Program-made: the position numbers and the translations under genes | Notes under the pieces: model-generated | What the model was told of the DNA's origin: nothing | Seen by the model: the letters and a program-made list of their open reading frames with translations, nothing else | Database searches by the model: none | Shown: in pieces, positions 26,480 to 35,803 of the stretch | Layout: each line of letters opens with the position of its first letter | How positions within the stretch are numbered: the first letter of the stretch is position 1 | Assembly: GCA_902788275.1 (NCBI GenBank) | Contig: CADAJV010000007.1 | Coordinates: 1-49,150 of the forward strand | DNA length: 49,150 bases | DNA from: an uncultured Bacteroidales bacterium | GTDB lineage: Bacteria > Bacteroidota > Bacteroidia > Bacteroidales > Bacteroidaceae | Reading direction: 5' to 3'

Positions 26480-27436
26480 ATGAAAAAAATCCTCATTATC
26501 GGCGCCACCGGCCAGATTGGCTCTGAGCTTACGATGACGCTCCGCAGTATCTACGGCGGCCAGAATGTAGTAGCTGGTTACATCATTGGTGCAGAGCCCA
26601 AGGGCGAACTCCTGGAGAGCGGCCCCGCCGAGGTCTGCGACGTTACCGATGCCAACGCCATTAGTGCAGTCGTCAAGAAGTATGGCATCGACACAATCTA
26701 TAACCTCGCCGCACTGCTATCAGTAGTAGCCGAAGGCAAACCCAAGCTGGCATGGAAGATTGGTATCGATGGCCTGTGGAATGTGCTGGAGGTGGCTCGC
26801 GAAAACGGCTGCGCCGTCTTTACCCCGAGCTCCATCGGCTCCTTCGGCCCCACCACTCCACACGTAATGACTCCGCAGGACACCATCCAGCGCCCACGCA
26901 CCATGTACGGCGTAACCAAGGTCACCACCGAGTTGTTGAGCGACTACTACTACCTCAAGTATGGCGTTGACACCAGGGCTGTGCGATTCCCCGGCGTAAT
27001 CTCCAACGTCACTCCTCCGGGCGGCGGCACCACAGACTATGCTGTGGACATCTACTACTATGCAGTGAGAGGCGAGAAGTTTACATGCCCCATCAAGGAG
27101 GGAACACTCATGGACATGATTTACATGCCCGATGCCCTGAAGGCTGCCATCGACATCATGGAGGCTGACCCCAGCCGACTAATACACCGCAACGCCTTCA
27201 ACATCGCATCAATGAGCTTCGCACCCGAGACCATCTATGCCTCCATCAAGAAGTATAAGCCAGACTTCGAAATGGTATATGACGTTGACCCGCTGAAGCA
27301 GAGCATTGCCGACTCATGGCCCGACTGCATGGATGACTCCTGCGCCCGCAACGAGTGGGACTGGAAGCCCGTCTATGACCTTGATGGCATGACACGCGAC
27401 ATGCTGGAGAAATTGCCAGCAAGAATACTTAGATAA
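26480..27436 (+). CDS. NAD-dependent epimerase/dehydratase family, probable L-threonine 3-dehydrogenase (SDR type)
   Basis: A 318-residue extended-SDR enzyme. The Rossmann motif GATGQIGSEL lies near the N-terminus, with YNLAALLSV, catalytic Ser in FTPSSIGSFG and YGVTK with Tyr/Lys. PPGGGTTDYAVDIYY and FTCPI match the SDR-type threonine dehydrogenases I recall from Bacteroidetes rather than UDP-sugar epimerases. It would oxidise L-threonine to 2-amino-3-ketobutyrate. The start was set at the Met after the promoter. The longer frame from 26417 crosses the promoter. It ends before a terminator-like hairpin. Confidence 0.85.
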   Translation: MKKILIIGATGQIGSELTMTLRSIYGGQNVVAGYIIGAEPKGELLESGPAEVCDVTDANAISAVVKKYGIDTIYNLAALLSVVAEGKPKLAWKIGIDGLWNVLEVARENGCAVFTPSSIGSFGPTTPHVMTPQDTIQRPRTMYGVTKVTTELLSDYYYLKYGVDTRAVRFPGVISNVTPPGGGTTDYAVDIYYYAVRGEKFTCPIKEGTLMDMIYMPDALKAAIDIMEADPSRLIHRNAFNIASMSFAPETIYASIKKYKPDFEMVYDVDPLKQSIADSWPDCMDDSCARNEWDWKPVYDLDGMTRDMLEKLPARILR

Positions 27437-27456
27437 AATAAGTCACAGTCTTTTAG

Positions 27457-27503
27457 GGAGCTCTCGGAGGACCCCCACCATACTCTGAGAACTCCTTATT
27501 TTT
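27457..27503 (+). terminator. Terminator or attenuator hairpin between threonine dehydrogenase and metY
   Basis: A 13-bp stem with one mismatch and one G.T pair (27457-27469 with 27483-27495) is followed by TTATTTTTTA. The T-run ends only about 7 bases before the metY ATG, so metY transcripts must either start inside it or read through it. Confidence 0.65.
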
Positions 27504-27510
27504 TACACCT

Positions 27511-28812
27511 ATGAAAATGGGAAAAAACAAACCTGGCACCATCTGCGTACAAGGCGGCTGGCAGCCCAAGAACGGCGAGCCGCGCCAAGTACCCATCTAC
27601 CAAAGCACAACCTTCAAGTACGATGACAGCGACCAAATGGCCCGCTTGTTTGACCTAAAGGAAAGCGGCTATTTCTACACCCGACTTGCTAACCCCACCA
27701 ATGACGCCGTAGCCATGAAAGTGGCACAGCTGGAGGGCGGAGTGGCAGCCATGCTTACCAGCAGCGGTCAGGCAGCCAACTTCTTTGCCGTCTTTAATAT
27801 CTGCGAGGCCGGCGACCATATCGTGTCGGCCAACACCATCTACGGAGGCACCTACAACCTCTTCGGAGTAACACTGCCCAAGATGGGCATAGAGTGTACC
27901 TTCGTCAACCCCGATGCCAGCGACGAGGAGATAAAAGCGGCCTTCCGCCCCAACACCAAGTGCCTTTTCGGAGAGACTATTTCTAACCCCGGCGGCAATG
28001 TGTTTGACATTGAGCGTTTTGCCAATATTGCACATGCCCACGGCGTGCCCCTCATTGTTGACAATACGTTTGCTACACCCGTCAACTGCCGCCCATTTGA
28101 GTGGGGAGCCGACATCGTCACTCACAGCACAACCAAATATATGGACGGACATGGCACCGCAGTGGGTGGGTGCATAGTGGACAGCGGCAACTTCGACTGG
28201 ATGGCCCATGCCGACAAATTCCCCGGCCTCTGCACCCCCGACGAAAGCTACCACGGACTTACCTATGCCACCGCCTTCGGCAAGATGGCCTACATAACCA
28301 AGGCCACTGCCCAGCTGATGCGCGACCTCGGCTCAATCCAGAGTCCGCAGAACGCTTTCCTGCTCAACATGGGGCTTGAGTCGCTCCACGTAAGAATGCA
28401 GCGCCACTGCGAGAATGCCCAGCGCATAGCAGAATTCCTACACGATGACCCACGCGTAGGATGGATTAACTTTGCCGGACTGCCCGACAACAAATATTAT
28501 CCGCTGGCACAGAAATACCTGCCCCATGGCGGATGCGGCGTAATAGCCTTCGGTCTCAAGGGAAGCCGCGAGGAGGCCATCCGCTTCATGGATTCACTCA
28601 AGCTGATAAGCATCGTCACCCACGTGGCCGATGCCAAGACCTGCGTGCTTCATCCAGCCAGCCACACCCACCGCCAGCTGAGCGATGAGCAACTGCGAGA
28701 AGCCGGCATTGCCCCTGACCTCATACGTCTCAGCGTGGGACTGGAAGACGCCGATGACCTGCTGGCCGACATCCGCCAGGCCCTGGATGCCGCCGACATC
28801 AAGCAGGCATAG
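27511..28812 (+). CDS. metY: O-acetylhomoserine sulfhydrylase (aminocarboxypropyltransferase)
   Basis: A 433-residue PLP enzyme of the Cys/Met metabolism family making homocysteine (or cysteine) from O-acetylhomoserine (or O-acetylserine) and sulfide. PLP-Lys is K209 in THSTTKYMDGHG. YTRLANPTND, SSGQAANFF and SANTIYGGTYNLF are the phosphate- and ring-binding blocks, and ISNPGGNVFD follows. Length matches MetY, not MetB (about 380). The start could also be the Met two codons later. A terminator-like hairpin sits just upstream and a strong one downstream. Confidence 0.95.
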   Translation: MKMGKNKPGTICVQGGWQPKNGEPRQVPIYQSTTFKYDDSDQMARLFDLKESGYFYTRLANPTNDAVAMKVAQLEGGVAAMLTSSGQAANFFAVFNICEAGDHIVSANTIYGGTYNLFGVTLPKMGIECTFVNPDASDEEIKAAFRPNTKCLFGETISNPGGNVFDIERFANIAHAHGVPLIVDNTFATPVNCRPFEWGADIVTHSTTKYMDGHGTAVGGCIVDSGNFDWMAHADKFPGLCTPDESYHGLTYATAFGKMAYITKATAQLMRDLGSIQSPQNAFLLNMGLESLHVRMQRHCENAQRIAEFLHDDPRVGWINFAGLPDNKYYPLAQKYLPHGGCGVIAFGLKGSREEAIRFMDSLKLISIVTHVADAKTCVLHPASHTHRQLSDEQLREAGIAPDLIRLSVGLEDADDLLADIRQALDAADIKQA

Positions 28813-28835
28813 CATAAACGCTTAACACAAAGAAA

Positions 28836-28876
28836 AAAAATCCCCGACTCACACTTACTGCAAGTCGGGGATTTTT
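28836..28876. terminator. Bidirectional terminator between metY and the DUF3127 pair
   Basis: A perfect 12-bp stem (28838-28849 with 28863-28874) has an A-run on the left and a T-run on the right, serving convergent genes. Confidence 0.9.
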
Positions 28877-28901
28877 ATTTCCTGGTATCAGCCGCTGAAA
28901 T

Positions 28902-29342
28902 TTAGAACGGCAAATCCTCTGTCACATCACCAGCCATCAACGGGTCTGCTGAAGGAGGCACCGAATCAGGCGAAACCGTAGCTGCGCCACCCATTGACGA
29001 GGGTGGGGGCAACGGCTGCCCTACACCTATGGGTGCATCGGCGACAGAATCAACCTGCGGCTGAGGGGGAGTAATGCGAACCACTCGCCATGCCCTTACT
29101 GAATTATAGTAACGACCATTATATTCACGGGCATCGAGGTCTATATCCACGGCAAGGTCGTCACCTTCCTTGATATTAAACTGCTGCAAACGGTCGGCAC
29201 CCCACACAGAGAAAAGGCAACGACGAGGGTATGGCTGATCATAGGATTCCAGCAGAAAGTCCTGCGCCATCCATGAGCCACGGTCATTCTGACCAGAGCG
29301 CGGCTCGAATGTCCTAATTATTTTTCCTTGAATAGTTGGCAT
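28902..29342 (-). CDS. DUF3127 (OB-fold, SSB-like) protein with acidic DLPF tip
   Basis: A 146-residue protein. The first 90 residues are the DUF3127 core (GKIIRTFEPRSGQNDRGSWM, then YPRRCLFSVWGADRL and AREYNGRYYNSVRAWRV), which reads like an OB fold. A Pro/Ser/Gly-rich disordered tail ends in TEDLPF. That end resembles the DDDIPF tip by which SSB recruits repair and replication proteins. It is the second of two tandem paralogues (33-base gap) sharing one promoter. DNA binding is an inference, not shown. Confidence 0.85.
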   Translation of the reverse strand: MPTIQGKIIRTFEPRSGQNDRGSWMAQDFLLESYDQPYPRRCLFSVWGADRLQQFNIKEGDDLAVDIDLDAREYNGRYYNSVRAWRVVRITPPQPQVDSVADAPIGVGQPLPPPSSMGGAATVSPDSVPPSADPLMAGDVTEDLPF

Positions 29343-29375
29343 AGTTGTTTTAGTTAGAAGTTAGAAATAAAGATT

Positions 29376-29762
29376 TTACTTCTCCCACGGCAGGGCATTG
29401 TCTGCTTCTGAAGCCTGAGGTTCGGCAGGAGGCGGCAGCGGTGCGCCTATTGGCGGCACCCCAGGCTGGGCAGCAGGCTGCGTAGCATCCACAGGCACTG
29501 CATTGACAGCCCTGAAGTCATTGTACCAACGATCTTGATACTCATGGGCGTCTATTGAGAGCGTAACACGCACCCTCTGGCCTACCTGCAAGTTAAACAT
29601 CGCAATATTGCCATCGGCAACGGTAAAGAGGCAACGTCTGGGATACTGTCCAGGAGTCTCTATCACATAGTCTTGACGCTGCCAGGTGTTGCCCGTACGC
29701 GAGCTGGTACCCGTGCGTAATTCTAATACTTTGGTAATAGTACCTTCTATTTCTATCTGCAT
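29376..29762 (-). CDS. DUF3127 (OB-fold, SSB-like) protein, paralogue with NALPWEK tail
   Basis: A 128-residue protein, homologous to its downstream neighbour along the core (GTITKVLELRTGTSSRTGNT, YPRRCLFTVADGN, AHEYQDRWYNDFRAVNAV). The tail is shorter, proline-rich and ends EADNALPWEK, a variant of the acidic hydrophobic tip with Trp in place of Phe. It is first in the two-gene unit, driven by a TATCTTCG element at 29798-29805. It is divergent from dnaN. Confidence 0.85.
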   Translation of the reverse strand: MQIEIEGTITKVLELRTGTSSRTGNTWQRQDYVIETPGQYPRRCLFTVADGNIAMFNLQVGQRVRVTLSIDAHEYQDRWYNDFRAVNAVPVDATQPAAQPGVPPIGAPLPPPAEPQASEADNALPWEK

Positions 29763-29797
29763 ATCTTAAAAAACGATTGTTATTTGATTTTATGCTG

Positions 29798-29805
29798 CGA
29801 AGATA
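29798..29805 (-). promoter_or_regulatory. -7 element of the DUF3127 pair
   Basis: The minus strand reads TATCTTCG, a one-base variant of TAnnTTTG, 35 bases before the ATG at 29762. Confidence 0.45.
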
Positions 29806-29955
29806 CTAATTTTTATCTTAACGGCAACAGAATGCACGTACTTTTTTGTGGAAGACAATAGAAAAAAGAGATTTTTACAATCCACTTTTATAACACTCTA
29901 TACTCGCAAAAAAATATTTTTCCTTATTTATATAAGGAGTTTAGAAAAAAAGGCG

Positions 29956-29963
29956 TACCTTTG
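29956..29963 (+). promoter_or_regulatory. -7 element of dnaN
   Basis: TACCTTTG (perfect TAnnTTTG), 25 bases before the ATG at 29989. It rules out the longer frame from 29848. Confidence 0.65.
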
Positions 29964-29988
29964 TAGCAGAGAAAAAACACCTAGCATT

Positions 29989-31116
29989 ATGAGATACACC
30001 GTTAACAGCGCAGAGCTTTACAGCCATCTGCAGAATTTAGACAAGGTCATCCTTGCGAAGAACACAGTTCCAATCCTTTCGTGCGTGCTTTTTGAGATTA
30101 AGGACTCCACCCTCAACATGCGCGCCACCGACAAGGAGATAACCCTTACCAGCAGTCTGCAGCTCGTGGAGTCGGGCGGCGACAGCAGCTTTGCCATCAA
30201 CGCTAAGCGCATCCTCGATATCCTGAAGGTCATTCCAGAGCAGCCCATCACGCTCGACGTAAACACTTCCAGCCTTCAGATTGACTTAAAGTATCTGAAC
30301 GGACACATGGTATTCCAGGGAGAGAATGCCGATGAATTTCCGCAGCTCAAGGCCCAGGAGAACGAGACCAGCTCTTTCCCTGTAGCTGCCAATGCGCTGA
30401 GCCAAGGTCTGGCTAACGCTGTCGTTGCCACAGCCAGCGATGACGCACGAATTGCCATGCAGGGCATCTTCTTTGACATCACTCCAGGCGAATTTGCCAT
30501 CGTGGCAAGCGACGGCCGTAAGCTCGTTCGCTCTCTTATCAACTGCGACACCAACAATGTAACCGCCAGTTTTATTCTCCCCCAGAAGCCCGTCAGCATT
30601 ATCCGCGCCGTGGTTGACAAGGCTCTTGACGACATCAAAATCAGCACCTATGCCGAGGGCAACGCCACCTTTGACATGGGCGACTATGTGATGCACTGCC
30701 GCCTTATAACCGAGGCATATCCAAACTACAAGAAGGTTATTCCACAAAACAACGACCGCATCGCCACCCTTGACCGCGAAGGCCTCATAGGTGCCCTGCG
30801 CCGCGTGATGGTGGGTGCCGACCACGCCACCTGTTTGGTAAAGATGCAGTTTGAAGCCGACAAGCTCACCCTTACCGCCGAGAACAACAACTACGCACAG
30901 TCAGCCGAGGAACACATCATCTGCCAGTACGAGGGCATGCCCATCAAGATTGGATTCCAGGGCAACTTCCTTATGGACCTGCTGGGCCGCCTAAGTACCG
31001 AGGAGGTAATCATACAGCTCTCCGACCCCAGCCGCGCCGGTCTAATTCTGCCTTCCAAGCAGGAAGAAAACTTTAACATCCTCATGCTGCTCATGCCGCT
31101 GCTTATCACCAACTAA
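29989..31116 (+). CDS. dnaN: DNA polymerase III beta subunit (sliding clamp)
   Basis: A 375-residue ring-forming processivity clamp. Three clamp-fold domains are visible. The protein begins MRYTVNSAELYSHLQNLDKV and includes VPILSCVLFEIKD, SDDARIAMQGIFFDI and ASDGRKLVRS. The C-terminal LLMPLLITN matches the family end MPMRL-type and lies at the peptide-binding pocket. The stop overlaps the exonuclease ATG (TAATG). dnaA is not adjacent, so this is not the classic dnaA-dnaN origin locus. Confidence 0.97.
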   Translation: MRYTVNSAELYSHLQNLDKVILAKNTVPILSCVLFEIKDSTLNMRATDKEITLTSSLQLVESGGDSSFAINAKRILDILKVIPEQPITLDVNTSSLQIDLKYLNGHMVFQGENADEFPQLKAQENETSSFPVAANALSQGLANAVVATASDDARIAMQGIFFDITPGEFAIVASDGRKLVRSLINCDTNNVTASFILPQKPVSIIRAVVDKALDDIKISTYAEGNATFDMGDYVMHCRLITEAYPNYKKVIPQNNDRIATLDREGLIGALRRVMVGADHATCLVKMQFEADKLTLTAENNNYAQSAEEHIICQYEGMPIKIGFQGNFLMDLLGRLSTEEVIIQLSDPSRAGLILPSKQEENFNILMLLMPLLITN

Positions 31117-31925
31117 TGAAACTGAACCTTAGCAAACCCCTGGTCATATTTGACCTCGAGACAACAGGAGTAAGTATCACCCACGACCGAATCGTGGAGA
31201 TATCCTACATAATCGTAGAGCCTAACGGCAACGAGCACTCCGAAACACTTCGCATCAACCCCGGCATCCACATCCCCGAAGAAGCCTCCAAAGTTCACGG
31301 CATCTATGACGACGACGTGAAGGATTGCCCCACCTTCAAGGATGTGGCTCAGACGTTGGCCAACAAATTCAAAGGTTGCGACTATGCTGGATTCAACTCC
31401 AATCACTTCGATCTACCGCTATTGGCAGAGGAGATGATTAGAGCCGGAGTGTCGCTTGACCTTGCCAACGCTCGCTTTGTGGACGTGCAGACCATCTTCC
31501 ACAAGATGGAACAACGTACACTGGTAGCCGCCTACAAGTTCTACTGCCACAAAGACCTGGAAGGAGCTCACGCTGCCGCCAACGATACCCGAGCCACCTA
31601 CGAGGTGCTGCAGGCGCAGCTGGACCATTACGGCGACAGCCTGAAAAACGACATTGCCTGGCTGGCCGAATTTTCGCGCAACAACCGCAATGCTGACCTG
31701 GCAGGACGTCTGGTTTATGATGATCAAAACGAGATAGTCTTCAACTTTGGCAAATACAAAGGAATGCGTGTCAACGATGTCCTCCAAAAGGATCTCGGCT
31801 ATTTCGGATGGATTATGCAGGGCGATTTTGCAGAAAGCACCAAGAAGGTGCTGACACAGCTCAAACTCAATGCCAGCAATATCGCCAAGAACAACTCTGC
31901 AAAGCCAAAGGACACCCTATTCTAA
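31116..31925 (+). CDS. DEDD 3'-5' exonuclease with C-terminal DUF3820 domain
   Basis: A 269-residue PolIII-epsilon-like exonuclease. ExoI is FDLETTGVS with the catalytic Asp and Glu. ExoII is NSNHFDLPLL. ExoIII is HAAANDTRATYEVL with the late His-Asp pair (DEDDh). The last 60 residues (FNFGKYKGMRVNDVLQKDLG, then YFGWIMQGDF) are a DUF3820-type module. It is coupled by one-base overlap to dnaN, so it may proofread or act on DNA ends with the clamp. Confidence 0.9.
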   Translation: MKLNLSKPLVIFDLETTGVSITHDRIVEISYIIVEPNGNEHSETLRINPGIHIPEEASKVHGIYDDDVKDCPTFKDVAQTLANKFKGCDYAGFNSNHFDLPLLAEEMIRAGVSLDLANARFVDVQTIFHKMEQRTLVAAYKFYCHKDLEGAHAAANDTRATYEVLQAQLDHYGDSLKNDIAWLAEFSRNNRNADLAGRLVYDDQNEIVFNFGKYKGMRVNDVLQKDLGYFGWIMQGDFAESTKKVLTQLKLNASNIAKNNSAKPKDTLF

Positions 31926-31962
31926 CATTGCAAGTGTTTCACTCCTTATAAAGCACGCGTTT

Positions 31963-33171
31963 ATGAGTCTCTGTGGCAAGCACATAGTTCTGGGCATAAC
32001 AGGCAGCATCGCCGCCTATAAGGCATGTACGCTAATCAGGCTGCTCATTAAGGCTGGCGCCGAGGTGCAGGTGGTCATCACACCCGCAGGCAAAGAGTTT
32101 ATCACGCCCGTCACACTCTCAGCCCTTACATCAAAGCCCGTTATCAGCGAGTTCTTTGCCCAGCACGACGGTAGCTGGCATAGCCATGTGGACCTCGGCC
32201 TGTGGGCCGATGCCATGATTGTGGCTCCCGCCACAGCCAGCACCATCGGCAAAATGGCTAACGGCATAGCCGACAACATGCTAATTACTACCTACCTCTC
32301 CATGAAGGCTCCCGTGTTCGTGGCTCCGGCAATGGATCTTGATATGTTTGCCCATCCCTCCACTCAGCACAATATGGACACCCTCCGCTCCTACGGCAAC
32401 ACCATCATTGAGCCTGCCGAGGGCGAACTGGCCAGCCACCTCATTGGCAAAGGGCGCATGGAAGAGCCGGAAAAGATTTTCCGCGTACTTGAGGATTTTT
32501 TCAGCGTAGGCCAACCTCTGGCAGGAAAGACTGTACTGATTACTGCCGGCCCCACTTACGAAAAGATTGACCCCGTACGTTTTATTGGCAACTACTCCAG
32601 CGGCAAGATGGGCTATGCCATAGCCCGCAGGTGCGCAGAATGCGGTGCCAGAGTGGAGCTCATCAGCGGCCCTACCCATCTCAGCATCAGCCACACGCTC
32701 ATCAACTTAACCCGTGTTGAGAGCGCCCAGGAGATGTATCGCCATGCAACGGAGAAATTCCCTGCCTGCGATGCAGCCATCCTCAGCGCTGCCGTAGCAG
32801 ACTTTACCCCCGACTCCAAGGCCGACTCGAAGATCAAGCGCGAGAAAGGCGAGCAGACCCTGATACTGAAGCCTACTCACGATATCGCGGCAGCCCTCGG
32901 CCGAATGAAAACAGCAAGTCAGAAACTGGTAGGTTTTGCCCTCGAGACTGACAACGAGCAAACCAACGCCGAGCACAAACTGGAGAAGAAAAATCTCGAT
33001 TTCATCGTACTCAATTCGCTGCGCGACAAGGGTGCAGGTTTCAATTATGACACCAATAAGATCTGCATAATCAGCCGTAGCGGACAGGTAAAGGAATTTC
33101 CCCTCAAGCCCAAGACCGAAGTGGCCGTTGACATTGTTACAGAACTGCAGCACCTCTGGCAAGCAGACTGA
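31963..33171 (+). CDS. coaBC: Bifunctional phosphopantothenoylcysteine decarboxylase/phosphopantothenate-cysteine ligase
   Basis: A 402-residue enzyme for two steps of coenzyme A synthesis. The CoaC half is a flavoprotein with VLGITGSIAAYKA, the Asn motif NGIADNML and PAMDLDMF. The CoaB half has AGPTYEKIDPVRFIGNYSSG, the AAVADF strand and KIKREKGE. The ATG at 31963 begins the flavoprotein fold. The longer frame to 31870 would overlap the exonuclease gene. Confidence 0.97.
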   Translation: MSLCGKHIVLGITGSIAAYKACTLIRLLIKAGAEVQVVITPAGKEFITPVTLSALTSKPVISEFFAQHDGSWHSHVDLGLWADAMIVAPATASTIGKMANGIADNMLITTYLSMKAPVFVAPAMDLDMFAHPSTQHNMDTLRSYGNTIIEPAEGELASHLIGKGRMEEPEKIFRVLEDFFSVGQPLAGKTVLITAGPTYEKIDPVRFIGNYSSGKMGYAIARRCAECGARVELISGPTHLSISHTLINLTRVESAQEMYRHATEKFPACDAAILSAAVADFTPDSKADSKIKREKGEQTLILKPTHDIAAALGRMKTASQKLVGFALETDNEQTNAEHKLEKKNLDFIVLNSLRDKGAGFNYDTNKICIISRSGQVKEFPLKPKTEVAVDIVTELQHLWQAD

Positions 33172-33190
33172 CAACACATTCGTTCCTACC

Positions 33191-34099
33191 ATGAGAATCA
33201 TACAGAAGATAGTCGCACTGATGATGACATTGCTCCCCATAGGCCACGCTGTTGCCCAGGAGCTCAATGCCACTGTGGAGATCAACACCTCGCGCATTGA
33301 CGGAACCAATAAGAGTGTCTTTGACAATCTCAAGGAGTCAGTCACGGCCTTTCTCAATGAGCGCCACTGGACCAACCTCCAGTTCAACAACAACGAGCGA
33401 ATCAAGTGCGGCTTCACCATCATCCTTAACAAATACAACAGCGATACCGGATTAGCCTCGGGCGAAGGATACATAAGCATTCAGCGCCCCGTCTATGGCT
33501 CAACCTACAACACTGTTACCTTCAGCCGCAAAGACAAAGACTTCAACTTCAACTACCACGAGTTCGACCAGCTGGACTTCAGCGATGAGAATGTGCAAAA
33601 CTCCCTTACCGCCCTGCTGGCCTTCTACGCCTATTTCATCATTGGCATTGATCTCGACACGATGGCTCCCCTTGGTGGCACCGAGATTCTGGATAAGGCC
33701 ATGTCTGTGGTCAATAATTCACAGAACTTCAATGTAAAGGGCTGGAAGTCCTTTGATGACTCCAGCAATCGCTTTGCCCTCATCAACGACTATCTAGAGG
33801 AAAAGTTTGCATCCTTCCGCCAACTGCAGTATAAATACCACCGCGAAGGTCTCGACAACATGACAGAAAATCCTGACCTCGCACGCACCGCCATAACAGA
33901 GTCCATCAATCTTCTCAAGGAGGCACGTGAGAGCAAGCCCCTCAGCTTCTGGCCGCAGTTGTTCACCGAGTATAAGCGTGACGAGCTGGTGGGCATCTAC
34001 CGCGGTCAAGGCACCGAGAGCACTAAGCAGCCCATCTACGACCTCCTGGTGAAACTCAACGCATCGCAGTCAGCCTACTGGAAGCAGCTGCTCAAATAG
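33191..34099 (+). CDS. DUF4835 family exported protein
   Basis: A 302-residue protein with a signal peptide (MRIIQKIVALMMTLLPIGHAVAQ). The mature part begins ELNATVEINTSRIDGTNKSV and contains FDQLDFSDENVQNSL and YAYFIIGIDLDTMAP, which I recall as DUF4835. The function is not known. The gene sits between coaBC and recN, an order I recall as conserved in Bacteroidetes. The start is the Met 19 bases after the coaBC stop. Confidence 0.85.
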   Translation: MRIIQKIVALMMTLLPIGHAVAQELNATVEINTSRIDGTNKSVFDNLKESVTAFLNERHWTNLQFNNNERIKCGFTIILNKYNSDTGLASGEGYISIQRPVYGSTYNTVTFSRKDKDFNFNYHEFDQLDFSDENVQNSLTALLAFYAYFIIGIDLDTMAPLGGTEILDKAMSVVNNSQNFNVKGWKSFDDSSNRFALINDYLEEKFASFRQLQYKYHREGLDNMTENPDLARTAITESINLLKEARESKPLSFWPQLFTEYKRDELVGIYRGQGTESTKQPIYDLLVKLNASQSAYWKQLLK

Positions 34100-34132
34100 C
34101 AGCAAAGCATACCCCACGCCATAAAGTTGCCT

Positions 34133-35803
34133 ATGCTCAACAACCTACACATACAGAACTACGCCCTGATAGAAAGTCTCGATATTGATTTTCAATCGGG
34201 GTTTTCTGTTATCACAGGTGAGACAGGCGCTGGAAAGAGCATCATTCTCGGCGCCCTCTCCATCCTGCTGGGCAACAGGGCCGACAGCACAGCCATAGCT
34301 CCCGCGGCCAGGCGATGCATAGTAGAGGCCACCTTCAGCCAACTGAGCGACAAAGCGGCAGCCTTCTTTCAGAATCACGACCTGGACTTCTACGACAACG
34401 AGTGCACCATTCGCCGCGAACTCACCGACTCAGGCAAGAGCCGTGCCTTCATCAACGACACGCCCGTCTCGCTCAGCCAAGTCAAGGAGCTGAGCACCCT
34501 GCTTGTTGATGTTCACTCCCAGCATCAGACACTGCTGCTCAACAATGCCGATTTCCAATTGGATGTACTGGATTCCGTAGCCGGCGATGATAAAATTCTT
34601 GACGCTTACCACGCAGATTACAGACAGTATATCGACGTCTCTCATAAGTTGCAGCAGCTGGAGCAACAGGCTGAGCAAAGCCGCGAAGCCCTCGACTTCA
34701 TCCAGTTTCAGCACAACGAGTTGCAGAGCGCCAACCTTGTTGATGGCGAACAGGAGGAGCTGGAGGAAGAGTTGCTAATCCTCGAAAACGCAGAGAGCAT
34801 CAAGCAAGCCATCTTTGATGCGCAGCACCTTCTGGCCGATATTACGGAAAAAACTCACACTGCCAGCCGCACCATTGACAAGATTGCCAATGTCTTCCAG
34901 CCCGCAGTGCAACTGGCCGAGCGCCTCGACAGCTGCGCCATAGAGCTTGACGACATCGACAGCACACTGGCTGCCAATGATACAACCTTCGATCCTCAGC
35001 GACTGGAGGAAGTCAACCAGCGCCTTGACACCATCTACTCACTGCAAAAGAAATATCACAAGGCAACCGTCGGCGAGCTCCTGCAACTCCAGGCCGAGCT
35101 CTCCGACAAGCTCAACAGCATCATCAACCACGATGACATAGTCCTTGAGAAACGCCGGCTCTGCAAGGAACTGCACGACAAGGCCCTCTCCACCGCCGTC
35201 AAGCTGACCGCTATACGCAAGCAGGCTGCTGCCAAGATAGAGCAGGAGCTTATCGCCCGTCTCAAACCTATGGGACTTCCCAACATCAGTTTCGTCGTAC
35301 AGTTCACCTCCCTTGACGAACTGGCACCCTTCGGCCAGGAGAAAGTATGCTTCCTCTTCAGCTCCAATAAGAGCACCTCGCCACGCAGTCTGGAGAAGAT
35401 AGCCTCTGGCGGCGAAATCGCCAGAGTAATGCTTTCGCTCAAAGCCATGCTCGCCGCCCACCGGCAGTTGCCCACCATCATCTTCGACGAGATCGACACC
35501 GGTGTTTCCGGGCGCATAGCGGACGAGATGGGCTCCGCCATGGAGGGAATATGCAACAGCACCGACAGCAGCAACACTACACAAGTCATCTGCATCACCC
35601 ACAATCCACAAATTGCCGCCCGCGGCCATCAGCACTACCGCGTCTTCAAGGAGGACACCGTACTCGGAGCCCACACCTATATCGAGCAGCTCGACTCCAA
35701 TCAGCGCATCCACGAGATTGCCAAGATGCTTTCAGGATCAGATGTGAGCGAAGCCGCCATATCAAACGCCAAAACACTTTTAAAATATGACACGCAAGAT
35801 TAG
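34133..35803 (+). CDS. recN: DNA repair protein RecN
   Basis: A 556-residue SMC-like ATPase for double-strand break repair. Walker A is TGETGAGKSII near residue 30. Two coiled-coil arms with Gln/Glu-rich heptads are centred near residues 160-220 and 300-360. The ABC signature is IASGGEIARVMLSL and Walker B is IIFDEIDTGVSGR. The ATG at 34133 was chosen two codons after a TTG. The 3' end overlaps the next gene's start by 17 bases, implying coupled translation. Confidence 0.97.
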   Translation: MLNNLHIQNYALIESLDIDFQSGFSVITGETGAGKSIILGALSILLGNRADSTAIAPAARRCIVEATFSQLSDKAAAFFQNHDLDFYDNECTIRRELTDSGKSRAFINDTPVSLSQVKELSTLLVDVHSQHQTLLLNNADFQLDVLDSVAGDDKILDAYHADYRQYIDVSHKLQQLEQQAEQSREALDFIQFQHNELQSANLVDGEQEELEEELLILENAESIKQAIFDAQHLLADITEKTHTASRTIDKIANVFQPAVQLAERLDSCAIELDDIDSTLAANDTTFDPQRLEEVNQRLDTIYSLQKKYHKATVGELLQLQAELSDKLNSIINHDDIVLEKRRLCKELHDKALSTAVKLTAIRKQAAAKIEQELIARLKPMGLPNISFVVQFTSLDELAPFGQEKVCFLFSSNKSTSPRSLEKIASGGEIARVMLSLKAMLAAHRQLPTIIFDEIDTGVSGRIADEMGSAMEGICNSTDSSNTTQVICITHNPQIAARGHQHYRVFKEDTVLGAHTYIEQLDSNQRIHEIAKMLSGSDVSEAAISNAKTLLKYDTQD

